Of a DNA stretch of 64,000 nucleotides, positions 50,801 to 64,000 are shown one piece after another. Within the stretch, counting starts at the first letter, position 1; each line of letters starts with the position of its first letter. Position numbers and translations under genes: made by a program. Below the pieces are notes generated by a model that ran no database searches, had not been told where the DNA came from, and worked only from the letters and a program-made list of their open reading frames with translations. Origin of the DNA: Hoplostethus atlanticus (Eukaryota; Chordata; Actinopteri; Trachichthyiformes; Trachichthyidae); assembly GCA_034670405.1 (NCBI GenBank), contig JAXDDX010000018.1:248501-312500 (forward strand), given 5' to 3'.

Positions 50801-53800
50801 AATCTAAAACTGTCTCCTAAACAGCAGCGAGCAAGCGCTCCGTCCAGAGAAAGCTGGACTCACCAACGATGGCTGAAGTTCTTCACCACCTCCACCCCTC
50901 CACACACTAAGAAGACATTTGTGGGTTTTGAGGTCCTCAAAATTAAAATAGTTTCCTCTCGCTGACATTTGGAGGCGCCACTGAGAAAAATGCACTGAGG
51001 CTGCTGGAGAATGATTGATAATGGCAACATTGGCGATACTGAAGGAAGAGAGCTGTCTGTCTGTTCAGGGTTTATGAGAAACCTTTTGCCTTCATACACT
51101 CTACAACTCTACCCACAAAATACAGTACAACAGACTTACAAGGGATGGGACATGGGATCAGTTACAAAGCAAACCTACGATTTACAGTCAGTAAAATGGT
51201 AGAATTTTAGGTTGAATTCTACATTTTCTTTCTAAATCTTTTGCAATTCAAAACAATGTTTTAATTTGTCCAGAGCATAGGCACAGAGAAAACAGTACAG
51301 AGCACTCTATGTAGACAGTGCATGCAGCTGGGCTTCAGCATCCTCCTGGTTGGCTGAGCTGGCTGGGGCCACTGTGGCAGGAAGCATTGTGTAGCCAGAT
51401 GGCAGCACGAATGAACGTTTGAAACACGCCTTGGTACACCTCAGGGGATCAGCCAGAGGCTAAAGGGGCTCCCTAGCTGCACTGGCTCATAGAGAGCAGT
51501 GGGAGCAGGGTAAGAAATAAACCTTCAAACAGAATTTTTCTTATTGAACTGTGAGATATGTATTGCCTATTGGCAAATAAACACTCAATTTGTTTTAACT
51601 TCTTTCCTACAGCTGGATCGTCGCCTCAGGCCTTACAGAAGAAGATGGAGCTGTTTTTTTCACTTGCTGTCCCCAACCAGTCCTTCTTGCACCCCCTTGT
51701 GTTTTATGATATTGGTTGTTACATTGTTATTGTTAGGGTAATGGTTAGCAGTTTGTGTGGGGTGGGTATTTTCTTTGGTGACAACATTTTCTACTGCCTC
51801 AGGGTATGTTTTCTGATCAAGAACCACTCCATTTTCCTTGCTCACAACACACTGGAAAGATTCCCCTAGTCACAGGCTCCCTATGATGGCTCACATGTGA
51901 ACAGGATGAATTGCAAAAATAAGGATACTCCTAATTATCAGGGGCATTTCATTTGTAATTTCACAGGCACTTGATGCATGAACTTTCAAGGGCATTTCTG
52001 CCCCATGCCGTCACAAATTTCTGACTCTGGGTGGGAGGCATGTTGTGCAAGACAGAGTTCAGTTTGGACCTCATCGTCAGCCCTGTGACATTTCTTTGAG
52101 CCTGCCTTTTAATGGTAGTACAGAGAGTACAGATTATTTTAATTGGATCAGTTTCTGCTGAAGTTTATCCTGCATGTCACATTTATATGTAACACTTCTG
52201 TACACCTGATGAAATGTTACGCCGCACTCAGTAGTTTCCATGCAATGCTTTGAGCGTACTTTACACTGAGGTTTGGAGGAGGTTCATTTAGCACGATGTC
52301 AAAACAGGAATATGTTAGATCTGCATTAGTGCTGTATGTAAAGAGAGCTTCATGAGAACTAAGCCAGAGGTATAGGTAACAGCTGCATAATGACCTCTGA
52401 TTTCAGAACACGCTGCCTCTCTATTTTTACCAATTCTGTTGTTAAAACCACATCTAAAGACTATCTCGCTTGTATTCTCCCCAACAATAATGATCAATCG
52501 ATGACATCTGCATCTAATCACAGCCTCATCAGCATCCATGTGCTTGATTGAAACCTTTGATTACGACCCTACCTTTGGTAAACAGAAACCTTTTGATCTG
52601 AATCAGGCCAACTGGTACAATTACTGCATCCAGCTCACTTTTTCAATTTCCGTAAATGACTTGCCCACAACTGCAAGCAGAGTTCGGATGTTTGGTTGAA
52701 ATTTGCCGCTGACCTCAAGACCGTCTATGTACATTACACTAATTCCAGGTTGTCTACATTTGGGTTTGCTTGTGCAAGGGGAAACACATGGCACAACACA
52801 GTGGAGGAAAACAAAACAAAACCACAAGACATCGTTTGACCGTAATCAACACAACGCAACTGCATTCCGCTGGCTGTACGGCGTGTACACTTTTACTTAG
52901 AAATGTCATGGAGGAGAGTACGGCTGTAACGAGCTTATCTCTCGTGGGAGGATGAACTGGAGACAGAGCTCCATGAGGAATTGACCTGAGACTGCACGGA
53001 TACACGTTTATCCCTCCATCCCAGAGCCCAACTCTAAGGTGATATGGTACAGTACCCTGAGTGCAGAGTTCAAATGCGAGCTGGATGGCATGGCACATAT
53101 ATTACCAGACATATGTTCTGTTTTATCTCAAGAAATCTCTCGACCCGTGGGCCTTCGAATGTTTTTCTTTCGAAAAAAGGGAGTAGGAACATGGTCCAAA
53201 ATGAGTTGCTTTTCTCACAGGAAAGGATGATTTCTGGTAGTATTAGTCCCGGGTGGCTAATAACAAAAAGGTTACAGAGATAAACTAATCTCCCCATTAT
53301 TACCTTATCTGTGTTGTCAGAGGTTAAGAATGAATTAACCATGGGGAAATGGAGATAGCAAATCTAAAACACGAGGGCTGATGTTTATTGCCAGTGTATT
53401 ATTGTGTCTGAGTGTTCGTGAGACTGTCCCAGCTGCATTAGAAAATTCTTCTGGCCACAATATAGTCTGGAGCTTTGCCTTTGCTTGTACTGCATCTCTG
53501 GTTGATAAAGGTCCCGAGAGACGTAGTTCGACTGGTTAAAAGCTCCACTACTATATGCAATGTTTCTTCAACTCTTGACGCTTTCTTTCAGAGTCTAAAC
53601 TATGATTGATGTTCACGTTTTGGCTGAGAACCTGGGAATGGTCCCCTGAGTCAAGGTCATGACACATGGGGGGTGGGGGAAAAGTTTTGGGGAATGGATT
53701 TGCTTCAAGTCTTTGAATTCCTACAAACAACATTCCAGCTACATGGGCTGGCTTGCCACAAAAACCAGCATACTCTCGTACAACCAAACACACGTTCCAG

Positions 53801-55055
53801 GGGTTCAAAAGATGTGTATTATATTCATATGCTGTAGATATGAATACAATTCTTCACATGACAAAGAAGAATCAGTGGTTAATCATATCACTTTTCAAGA
53901 TGGCCTGGGACATGAAATGAGATATTTAATTAAAATTAAATTAAAATATCTGAAACATTTGGGCCACATTTGAGCCACTTTTATCCTCTCATATGTAGGC
54001 GTGGCCAGGGCCAGCCATGGCTTTTCCTTGCCCAGTGCTCATCATTATGCTTACAATATAGTGTGTTATATGTGGGATAGGCCTTCAATCATTCATTCAT
54101 TCTTAAATCGTTTGGTGGCTTATAGATTTCATAGCCTATTGCTTCCAAAAATGATATGAGTTTTTTTCTCTGTAAAAATCAGTCACTACGTGCATGCTCT
54201 TTCTTTTTTGTTTGTTTTATTCAGAACTGGTGCTATACCTTTCCAATTATGAGAACCTGTTTTTGTTTTATCTCAAAACAATTTAACCATCTCAATGTGG
54301 GAGTCTAGATATCTGTTTTGAAAGGTCCTCCAAGTGATTAGTAGTGGGTGAATAGTTCACATTCCAGTCTGTTCCCATCAACAAGACTGAAACTTATGAG
54401 TATCGCTTCACAGCATCAATATTGTGTTTTATTTCTCTTGTTATGCCTTTGCATTCTTTTCACTTAATTGTTTTTTTGCAGCCTGTTGTCCTTATAAAGC
54501 ACAACTAACAGCAGCCTTTTATTTATTCTACTTTACTGTACATGTTATAAAGCAATCAGTAATCAGTTAAATGGCAGGAAGCTTTTTGTTGACACAGTTA
54601 GACATTAGATTGTTCTATTGGGAGACATCAGCAGAGTATGCTATAACAGTATTAACCTATTGTCAACCTTCCTGGATCTTTGCTCGTATTATGTGTTGTA
54701 AATCAGATAAATTCACAAGTAATTGGTGCTTGCCAGTTACTTGCAAAAGCTGTGTGTAAGTGTGTTGTGTGAGAAAGAGAACATGGAGTTGGACCAAAGG
54801 ATATTAAAGGGAAATGGCTGCCTGATAAGGCAGCTTGATTTAAATTGCTCCTAAAACAGTCAGATCTTCTGGCACAGAGTTCCACAATGAATTCTTTAAA
54901 TGTCAAGCAAACACACATTTATGTCCTGTGGTTCCTTCAACCGTCCGTGGTGATCTGATCTTTTCTGATCTGATCTGTTAACTTTCCCCCACAAGTAGCT
55001 TCATTATTGAGTTGTGCATGGAAACTGCGACGAGGTTTCAACCCTCTTTGGCACC
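50801..55055. other. gene-free spacer
   Basis: No supportable exon, RNA gene or clear repeat boundary. Short open frames here lack any family resemblance. Confidence 0.45.
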
Positions 55056-55157
55056 ACACACACACAAACACACACGTGTAATATAAGAGTGTTAAGTTAA
55101 ATATGAGCTGCCATTGTGAAATTGTGTGTGTGTGTGTGTGTGTTTGTGTGTGGGGGG
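55056..55157 (+). repeat. (CA)n then (TG)n inverted microsatellite pair
   Basis: A CA run at about 55056-55075 is followed by a TG run at about 55123-55150 and a G7 tract. The two are complementary and could pair in one strand. Confidence 0.75.
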
Positions 55158-55484
55158 GTCAACATTAGTCATTATTCATAGTGGGGCTCTGGCTTTCATC
55201 AGGAACTTGGGAGCCTAATTTTGGGATGCAGAGACTATAAGCTCAGGGACACCTGGCTCAGCATGATCAATGTCTTCCTCCTCTTCCTCCTCATGCAGCC
55301 ATGCTGGAATGTAACTAGGCTGATGGATGACCAATGGAGAAACAAATCCACATGCTACCCCTGCTAAAAAATCATGCAGACAGTATAAAAAGTAAATAGA
55401 AAAGTCAACGATACAAGTCTCACAAGAAAGAACCTACTGGGAGAAATTTTACAATAACACATTGTGTTTTTACCTCTCCTGTGC

Positions 55485-55795
55485 ACAGATATAGGAGGTT
55501 CTTCATAGTGGTTGCTAGTGGTTCTCTGTAGAACCATAGTGACTCAAAGAACCTTCTCATTTGTTAAAATAATAATAAAAAACTGGCAAATTAGAATAAA
55601 TAACCCAGTGTAGTCCTGAAAAAGTGCCTGTAATACTGATTTGGACCATTTAGTGCATTTTAAGGAGTTCTTTATAGAACCGCTTGAGCAGGGGGAGACG
55701 GGAACCCTCATAAAAGGGTTCTTTATAGCACCTAAAAGGGATCTGCTATGGTACATGCCTAAGCCTGTAGAACCCTTTTTGTTAAGAGCGTGGAC
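55485..55795. mobile_element. degraded MITE with GGTTCTTTATAG/AGAACC words
   Basis: Repeated GTTCTTTATAG and AGAACC/GAACCCTTTT words in both orientations between AGGAGGTTCTTCATAG and GTAGAACCCTTTTT are typical of an abundant fish non-autonomous DNA element. The left end is decayed. Confidence 0.45.
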
Positions 55796-57415
55796 TAGAA
55801 AGAACACAATGTGACTATTTACATGAGAATACCATGTTTGATCTGAATCTAAATGTTCTTTTTCATTGTCTTCATTGTTTTCGTTTTGTTGTTTTTCATT
55901 GTTTTCATTGTCATTTCTACCTAAACATCCTTAATTCAGTGTTTCACTCTTAGAACTCAAAGCTCACTTCCTGATGTATAAAAGACCTTAAAAACAAAAA
56001 GGATTATGCAGGACGATATGTAATATTCAGTGGAGCCGCTGTGGGTCTGTACAGGTTCTGTGCTTGTTACATGCTGACGTGCAATTATGTGAGGCCAGAT
56101 GTGTCCATCAAACTGAAATCCAATCAGACGCTCTGTCTGGGGAAAAGAGATCCCAGTGTGAACTCCGGGTTGACACATGTTGAGTCCCTCCATGCAGTCA
56201 CTAGATCTCTTTGTTAAATTTGTTAAAATATTGCAAGGGCTTGAAATTTTGCCCAATTTGGCCTTTGACTTGGAGTTTTTGTTCATTGTTGCGCTTTTAT
56301 TGCACATAAACACTGACATTATTGTGAAATACTGCCATTTTCCAGGAAAAAAATGGTTTAAAATCAATCACCTTTGGTTGTAATTATCAGAAAAACAGTC
56401 ATTTACAGTTTTATAGAGAACCTTTTATACTTTCTTAGTGTAGCACAGAATCAGTGGTGCTTAAATACAATGCATTCGCTCAATTTTCAGGATAATTCAT
56501 GAATAGAGAATTGGCACTTAAAAAAGTTGCCAATTAAAAGTTTAATCTGTCTATTAAAACATTTATAAAGCCTCTGAGAGATATTGATGGAGAGCTGCAT
56601 TATTTAGAGTAGTAGTTTCAAAAATAGGTCAGTCCAAATAGCTTATCAAGTACACACATGTCTGCTTCTCCTCAGGAGGACAGCGCCCCTGCTCACTATC
56701 CTTCACTCGACACTCCAGCAATGCCAAGACACACAGACAATGTCTGGCTGGCTGCCAAAGGAGTCAGCCAGACGGACTCAAGTTCATCCAAAACGGATAT
56801 GGATGTCTTTATTATTACTGTCCCAGCAGCTCAGGGCCCTTTCAGCACACAGACAACTTTGGCTTTCCTTAAGGCAGGTGTGATTTTAGGTCTGGGCCAG
56901 TGTGCCAGAAAGGGGGATGACATCACTGAATGAGTTCATGTCAACACATGACAGAACAGTAAATCTGTGTCTTTAGTGACAGCCTCCAAACAAAAGGTCT
57001 GTGGTCTGTTGTCTCAGAACGAACCTGCTAGGAGCTCCACAGGCGCACTGTAGTTCCTTTGTACACAAACTCATTTTTGCAAGCCCACACTTATATCAAG
57101 CTTTCAGATGATGAGTGTGACGGTGGTGGCAGAGTGGGGTTGTGTTGCATAGGCAATAATGGGTGTGCACACATTAAACTTTTACATGCATGTATGAAAC
57201 AGCCTGGCCATCCAATCAACGACCTAGAGCTTGCATTGCCTTGCTTGCCTTTGCCTTAACCTAATGTTACAATATTTCTACTCCGAAGGCTTGGCCTCAC
57301 CGTCACCATTTTAGCACACTGTGACTCAAGTCGCCTCAAAATGCTTCACTAATATCAGTCTCTTTTTCTATTTTGAAAAACACATATGCCTGAGCACACA
57401 GGCCCACCAGCACAA
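55796..57415. other. gene-free spacer
   Basis: No supportable exon or RNA gene. A 91-residue open frame at 56658-56933 has no family resemblance and is flanked by unremarkable AT-rich DNA. Confidence 0.45.
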
Positions 57416-57419
57416 ACAT

Positions 57420-57920
57420 GAAATGGAGTTTCAGGTAGGGTGCAAGAACAAGTGCGGGTAACGGAAGAGGTTTTGGGCGTAGTGAGGGAGCGTTAAAGAA
57501 ATGTAAGGAAACGTGTAGGGGAACGACTGATTGAGGTGGGGAGATCATTCCACCAGTGGCGAGTAAGGAGGGAGGATAATCTGGACCATGCAATGCAGAG
57601 GCAAGGGAGCGCCAAGCATTCTGTGGACGTCAAGTCTTCTGGTTGGATGTTGTAGGGAGAAATTCTAGAGAAATTCTACAAAACTGAGTTGTGGCTGCTT
57701 TGTGGTCGTTTAAAGACATTTGGCTATTGAGGGTCACACTGAAATTCACGGTGGTCTGCGGTGGAACCACCTTGGTGCTGTCAGTGGTTATGGAGAGGTC
57801 TTGGTTTGGGAAGGATTTACTCAGGATGAGCAGGAGCTCTGTTTCGTCAAAATCTGACGTGGTGAGCAGACATCCATGTGTAGATGTCAGCCAGACATAA
57901 AGATATGTGTTTCCCACCTT
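57420..57920 (-). mobile_element. L2/CR1-type LINE reverse-transcriptase fragment, internally deleted
   Basis: The minus-strand frame contains DETELLLILSKSFPNQDLSI then TTDSTKVVPPQTTVNFSVTL, matching the fish L2-type RT stretch of the form DKTELL...DLSVT...NLGV. After it, at about 57600-57420, come pieces such as ALRSLA and SLLATGGMISPPQSV in shifting frames, resembling the later W-N-x-L-P-x-x-V-R region. The part between (around 57600-57680) is missing, so the copy is deleted and frameshifted. Confidence 0.6.
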
Positions 57921-60889
57921 GTTCTGCTAAATGACAACAGTTTAAACACCCAGTTAATGGAGAGAGGAATGATTAAGGTCAAGCCAGAAGAATTATTAGG
58001 TTGGTTGGAGGTTGGGGCAGGAGAGTGGAAATGGATTATAGGCAATGGAAAACGCTTTGGATGTAAGTAATCTTCCCCTCGAAGTAGACGGGAAAGTCTT
58101 GGACAGAAAGAGAGACGGTGCAGGTGGTTGGAGGGGTGGAGAAGGGAGGAAAAGGTAGAAAATAATTTCTGGCAGATGGAAACATCATCAAATTCCTGGT
58201 GGTTATTGTAGAGAGCTCCTTACCACACATTCTAAAAGAAATGAATCACGGGGAGGGGTGTGACTCACTGACCATAGTTACACGGAGACCTACTGTGTTA
58301 TCCAGTCAAACCCAAAGCAGTCTGAATACTGGAAATTGTTTACATGCAAAGGGATTCATGTGGGTAACTGTGTGCATCTATAGCATGTAATCATCTAACT
58401 ATACTCTGCTTTATGTGATGCACAGTTATGTCTTCCTCTTCTTTTCCAATTGGTAGCCTGAAAAGTAACATAGTTAAACACGCACGTGGCGCTGCAACCT
58501 GTGCATGATAGGAAACTAGAATTGAAGCAGCTTTCTTCTCCAAATTGCCTCCACTGATTGGAATTTGCCATATCATGCACACATACTGTAAATGCGTTTG
58601 CATTTGTTTCACTGGTTTGCTTGTGTGTATCTAGTATATTTCTATTCAATTCTTTGATTAGCTGATTTGAACAGACTTCCACACATCATCCACTGATGTG
58701 TGGGTGAAATGTACGCATCACAGCAGTCTGATGCAATCAGCTGTTTACATTGAATGGATTTTCAAAAGGTTGAGCCTGGAAATTTCAACCCAGTTGAAGT
58801 CGACTGGGTTATGCTAGTGTGAAGTGAAGCTGGTGGTCTTTATGGTTGACTGATAAAGTATTTTTTTCATTAAGCAACCATGCCTCATCACTTTTATGAC
58901 TTTGGTGCAGCTCTATCAAACCATATTTCTTGCAATGTAGTTAATATAGCAAGAATTGTAGCTCATTACACTATGGGCATTGACCTCGTTGCTGACCAGA
59001 GTGATATATGAGGTAAAAGAGGACAGAAATCATTCTTGACAAGCATTTATAAAATAAAATGTTCTGAGACCCAAAATGTGGTGGAAGATACGTTGCCACC
59101 AACCGTCAGACCTATTATAATGCGAGTGTTTACAGACCACACAGTGAAAAAGTTCTTGTTTTACTGAACATTTTGAGACAGATGAATGGTATACAAAGGC
59201 GCCGAACAAAAACATTCCCAAACAAGGCTTAGTATTAAAGAACACCGACACTTTTCAAAGGTTTGGAACATGAAATTGAGTCTTTTTAAAATACAGAGAT
59301 TCAGAACTTTGATCTCTAAAATTTGAAACACATTTCCCCTGTGAGGTGCCCATGCACTGTCTGGTGTTCATCTCTTGTTCCAGTGCCTGCACACCACCCA
59401 GACAAGACACGCGTGTGCTCAAGGGCTTTAGACTTCTGCTCTCTCCCAGCCAAGACTCTGTTTTGGCGCAATAACCTCTGGCAGACACTATAGGTCCAGT
59501 CCAAACTCAGACAGCACAAAGCAGCTTCTTCATTAGACACGTCATCCTACTCAGCAGGACTCACTTTCCTCCACCCCCTCCCCTCTCACACATCCAATAC
59601 ACACATACACACACGTGAGTACACTATGTAAGTTATTAATTATTAGGCTAAATTCCAATATGAATATAAGAGTTAATGAAAAATATAACTTATTTTTGAA
59701 CACTCGATTTGAGTGTTCATAAAATAGCCTAACAAGCTTCATATCCCTGCCTCCCGCCCTCATGTGCCTCTCATCTTGGATCCCTACATCAGTGTCATCA
59801 GCTGTGACAGGCCTTGCAATGCTCCATGTCGTCTGTGCTCCCCTGACAGTTTTATGGCAAATAGCATTTTCCAATTACCAGATCAGGCATGTCACTACCC
59901 AATAAAATGACCTTCAATTGCAGGCTAAACGCTTGAAGCACAGACACGTCGGGTATTGCCAAGGACCATAATGTATTGTGCAACTTGCAGAACAGTCTAA
60001 ATACCCAGCAAGCATCTGGTCGGCCAGCATCTAAGCCAGCTGACACCGAGCCATAACTGGACATGTATTTCATTCAACCTAAGTCGAAATTGCAACATAG
60101 AAAAGACTTTCTCTGAGCCTTTTATGGCAATGTTGGACGTGTTAGATTGAATACATTTGTTTTTTGACATAAGGGAAAGCCTGCAGCACACAACAGCTAT
60201 GCCACATTTGAAGACCGTTCAGTGTTTCAACAACCTGGCCAGATGTGAACAGAAAAACTACGTACATGTAATGGAGACTGGAATGTTTTGCTGTGTGGTC
60301 TGCATTACGAGCCTGTCGTCATCCCACTCTGATTCTTTTATTCATCAAAATATCTTCTAGTACATAATGGGATGAAGGGTACACATGATGCACAAGCCAA
60401 GCGGTCCTTGAGTTCATAACTCAAGGTTAACCCACATTAACCTGGTAATGGATAGATGACACATTTTATCTTGAGAATATTTTGATACACATACCACACA
60501 GCTGGATAACTAGATTGACCATAAATTTTCCACATTTCACATAATATACAGTATGGTAAGTAATTATAGCATTAAAACACATCTAATGCATTAAACCTCC
60601 ATTTTTGGCCACTATAGAGCCTTTAAATAGCATTTACTGTAAAGCTCCTTTTAAAATTCTTCACAGGACCATGTAGGTGGCACATCTTTATCAACTGTTC
60701 CCTACACAAAAAGCAAGGAGAAATTTGTTCACTCATATGATAGATGCTACAGTAGTTGTGACCCCGGTCTGAGGACAACTGAGGGAAGTTTGCTTGATTG
60801 CCTTGCTGGCTGCAGGAGAAGCAAGCTACAGTATCATACATAGTAAGAGGGAACTCATTTGTGTAATAGGCTATATACTGTATGTGTAC

Positions 60890-60890
<1 letters not shown>
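57921..60890. other. gene-free spacer
   Basis: No supportable exon or RNA gene on either strand. Confidence 0.45.
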
Positions 60891-60893
<3 letters not shown>

Positions 60894-60945
<52 letters not shown>

Positions 60946-60990
60946 TGTGTGTGTGTGTGTGTGTGCACGTGTGTGTCTGCCTGTGTGTTC
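60894..60990 (+). repeat. long (TG)n microsatellite
   Basis: About 70 bp of nearly pure TG then an interrupted TG tail (GTGCACGTGTGTGTCTGCCTGTGTG). Confidence 0.95.
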
Positions 60991-61044
60991 AGAACAACAG
61001 CTTGGGTCCAGGAGGTCCTAGTGATCCTCATGGTACCCCCCCAA

Positions 61045-61045
<1 letters not shown>

Positions 61046-61097
<52 letters not shown>

Positions 61098-61111
61098 GCG
61101 CGCACACACAC

Positions 61112-61142
<31 letters not shown>
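61046..61142 (+). repeat. (CA)n - (CG)n - (CT)n compound microsatellite
   Basis: A CA run from 61046, a short CGCGCGCG block near 61095-61102, more CA, then a CT run to 61142. It is the reverse complement type of the TG tract 55 bp upstream. Confidence 0.95.
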
Positions 61143-63530
61143 AAGCCGTGAGGACTGGGCCCACATCACTCCGCCCTTCACCCTGTGACTCACTCACAGA
61201 ATATTCTATTTTCCCCTCTTTTTTTCCAAGACTAAGCTATCCGTTTTATTTTGCAATGTCCTTCAAACAGCTGTGGTGTAACACAAATTTCTTCAGCAGA
61301 AAAAATCACATGTCAGCAGGCATGACATTTATGCTGACTCTGTGTAAATTAAAAAAGATTAACTTATTATTGAATTCTTCATGTACATAGATTGTTGTAA
61401 CTCACAGCAGTGCTATAACTGTTCAACTAACCTATTTGAAAGACAGTGGACATATGTGTATTTTACAATATTGATCTTAGAAATGTTAGATTCTCCAGGG
61501 ACCTTTTATTGCATATGCCAACTATTGAGTTTTAATTTGTGGTCACACTATCCCAACGAGGAGTGGCGAGAAAACATCCGATCATCAGAGGTAAACATGG
61601 AACCCAATACTCCTGTGCCCTCAGTGACGATGTCGGGAACAGTTACCTCAGCCAAACTGCAGTATCTGCTCTCTTTCCTAGACTACACTGCAGCACGCAA
61701 TGACTGCAACCACCTGCGAAACTCATTAGCTCACAGTAAATTGGTTCCACATGTAGAGATGCAACTCCCACAAATGGTGTGTCCCATAAAATAGAAGTCT
61801 TGGCTTAAAATTGTGTGAAAAGAAAAAGTGATGAAATTGTGTGAGAAAAATGGTTGGACAGGGGCTCACTGAAATCAACCGGTTTGATTTTTTGTGCCTT
61901 TTCTATAAAGACGTCATCAAAGAAGATAGGAAACAGTCATGTGCTGTAAATGGCCTTCAGCACAACAGTTCAGTGGAAGAGAATCAACATAGTTACTGTC
62001 TTTGAAATAAAATAGCATGGTATCAAATCACTGAAACATACTGAAACACACAGTATGTTGTGCTTTGTGTTACCAGTTATCCTTTATGTTTTCTATAGAG
62101 AAATCCTTAATTTCCTCTTTCTTAAACCTTTAATCTTCTTTCTCAGTGGGAGGTTCACTCTATTCAGGATGACGGCTTAAATTATAGCGGGCTTCTAAGC
62201 TGTTGGTTGCCTTTGGATCTGGGAAACGTTGCGTCCTCCAACTCCCTCTTACCCCCAAGTGTGAAGCTGCAGCCTGGCTTGGTCACATGAGTCACTATTA
62301 TACAGTACAAAGCGTTGGGCAATGGTGGAGCAGCCAGGGCGCTGAGCTTACAGAACCACAGGCACTCTAACCTCTTCATATACACACACGCAAGCATAAT
62401 GTAAATAGGCATAGTCAGAGGAAGTTATGTGCATGCATGCCTCTGCACACACACACAAGCCCCACTGCCTGGGAGGGATGAGTGACCATGAGGAATCATG
62501 AAGGCTTTTTTGATTCCTCATCAGTGTATAACTGATCTTCCATTTGACAGATGACAAGTACAAATATGACATGTACAAATATACAAATATATTCCATCAT
62601 TACTTATTAAAATCAATTAGGATAATTGAGTTCATGGAGCGCAAAGTTGTTCTTCACAATGACTTATGGTATAATATACATATCTATTATCTATTGATGT
62701 AAGAGGGTGTTGATGCTTGTTCATTTCATGAATAATACTTTGATATCCTGATATCTACTGTTGAGGTGGTTTACAGGATGAAAGCTAACTCCTTATGGAA
62801 TATTACCAAACTTCTGCTTCAGCAAGTGAACTGAGTCACTGTGGTCTTAGTTCTGCTTTTATTTTCTACAAGCACCAATTCAGATAATAGAAATTCATAC
62901 TTTCAACACACACTGCAATATTTACTCTTTGACTGATAAGCATTTGGCTGAAATCCATCTCTGTGGATAAAATAAATGCAAGTAAGAAACACCTACACTA
63001 ATGGGTCATCGTCACAGGTTTCAAGATGTGATACAGCAGCACAGATACAAATTGAGGTCCTTGTGATTGGAAGGGAATTTATAGTTGCAGCAATCAAGTA
63101 TAGAATAGTCTAACAATCAAACAGATCCTATCCAGAAACATGTTCAAGAAAGGTATTAGGGTCAAAGTAGGCGTGCCACTAAGTGATTTCAATGGGATGG
63201 TATGTTTATTTCTTGTACAGTATGTTTTATGGTGTGTCATTGTGTAATGCTTTGCTTTTTTTTGTGACTGCATGTATAAAAGGCAAACCAAAATGCTGAT
63301 AAGGAGAGATTCACTGCAGGTGTGAAAAGAAGAAATGTCTATAATGATTTCATTTTTGTAATATTTAAAAAATCCCCCAAAAAGATCAAGACAGCAGCAC
63401 CTGATGTGTTTATATAACCTCTGGCACAACTTGTGTTTTCATACCCCTTTTTCAGAACTGCTGCAAACCGGTCCAGTCATCATTATATCAGCCCCCCACC
63501 ATTTTTTGGATATGTGGATATTTACAGCGG
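61143..63530. other. gene-free spacer
   Basis: No supportable exon. The longest open frame, 61381-61794 (137 codons), lacks any family resemblance, splice context or repeat identity. Confidence 0.45.
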
Positions 63531-63535
63531 AGTGA

Positions 63536-63625
63536 TATGGAACCGTTGCCATGGTAAGGTGGTATATAGGATATATACCATAGCCGTGGTATATAGGATA
63601 TATAACACGCTCACCAGATATATGA
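63536..63625 (+). repeat. short duplicated GGTATATAGGATATATA unit
   Basis: GTGGTATATAGGATATATA occurs twice, at about 63559-63577 and 63586-63604, after ACCGTTGCCATGG. It resembles part of a dispersed fish DNA-transposon tail containing a TATACCACGGCTA-type word. Confidence 0.45.
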
Positions 63626-64000
63626 CATTGCTTCAACCTGGATTGGATGGATTCAACCTACCCGTTTTTTATTGCTTTGGGCAGCAGAGATATTTCCAAC
63701 CTTTGACTTGGACTGCACAGGTCAAAGGCCAATGTGCATGGCATTAAAGCTGTGAAGCGGAAAAAAACAGGAATGCAGACTAGAAGTAAATAGCCCCCTA
63801 CTGACATCTAGCGATTGTGACACACAGTCGCAGGTATTATGGGCTATTTTCTGTTGATTCTGTGGTTTTTCTATTTTTCCTGCAATCAATACATTTTTCC
63901 GCAAAAAATTGTGGATATCATGTAGTTCCTCTAGAAAATGAAGGACCTTATACTGATGTATTGCAGGGGAAAGAAGGTAAATACAAATGTTTACACAAAC

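Noticed and set aside
60855-61193. Cys-Val and Thr-His repeat frames on both strands
   Set aside because: They are pure translations of TG/CA microsatellites.
61381-61794. 137-codon plus-strand frame
   Set aside because: No recognisable domain, no splice signals tying it to another exon, and composition like the surrounding non-coding DNA.

Overview
This window is vertebrate nuclear DNA and almost certainly teleost. Genes are split by GT-AG introns, intergenic space is AT-rich, and it carries (CA)n/(GA)n microsatellites, tRNA-derived and L2-type SINE/LINE tails, Tc1/mariner ends and fish-type MITEs. The protein fragments align well with vertebrate families I know. I cannot name the species.

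Layout, left to right. (1) 482-1166, + strand: the last two coding exons of a PHLDB-family gene (best fit phldb1), encoding the end of its C-terminal PH domain, followed by its 3' UTR. (2) About 7.95-13.3 kb, + strand: a complete atf5 gene (bZIP stress factor). It has an upstream-ORF leader, a 449-residue coding sequence in two exons, and a 2-kb 3' UTR. (3) About 14.1-20.9 kb, - strand, tail-to-tail with atf5: stk36 (fused kinase), which I could model as 20 coding exons with matching phases. Its large penultimate exon has one base too many and goes out of frame near 15023. (4) 21.3-25.2 kb: a transposon-rich spacer with a 1.3-kb inverted-repeat element, GGTGA/TTATG minisatellites, a mariner MITE, a LINE 3' end, a retroviral-type protease remnant and Tc1-like ends. 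(5) 26.48-40.23 kb, + strand: a complete adamts15 gene in 8 coding exons (946 residues) with a 1.9-kb 3' UTR. A 948-bp foldback element flanked by TTAA lies in intron 3. (6) 40.24-64 kb: no protein-coding exon I can support, only repeats (tRNA-SINE, an inverted L2-type LINE fragment, a possible solo LTR, and long TG/CA tracts).

The four genes are not an operon or a single pathway: PHLDB is cortical/cytoskeletal, ATF5 is stress transcription, STK36 is cilia/Hedgehog, and ADAMTS15 is extracellular-matrix proteolysis. They are ordinary neighbours.

I did not find a convincing wholly new biological system. The strongest observations are: (a) the spliced atf5 leader, where a 3-codon MAL uORF is followed by two uORFs joined to each other and to the main start by stop/start overlaps (TGATG, then ATGA), with a 39-nt in-frame exon that changes the length of the middle uORF without breaking the chain; (b) the single-base frameshift in stk36; (c) the long foldback element in adamts15; and (d) a transposon abutting candidate RFX half-sites upstream of stk36. 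Exon boundaries come from reading splice consensus, phase and remembered family similarity; no alignment or expression data were available.
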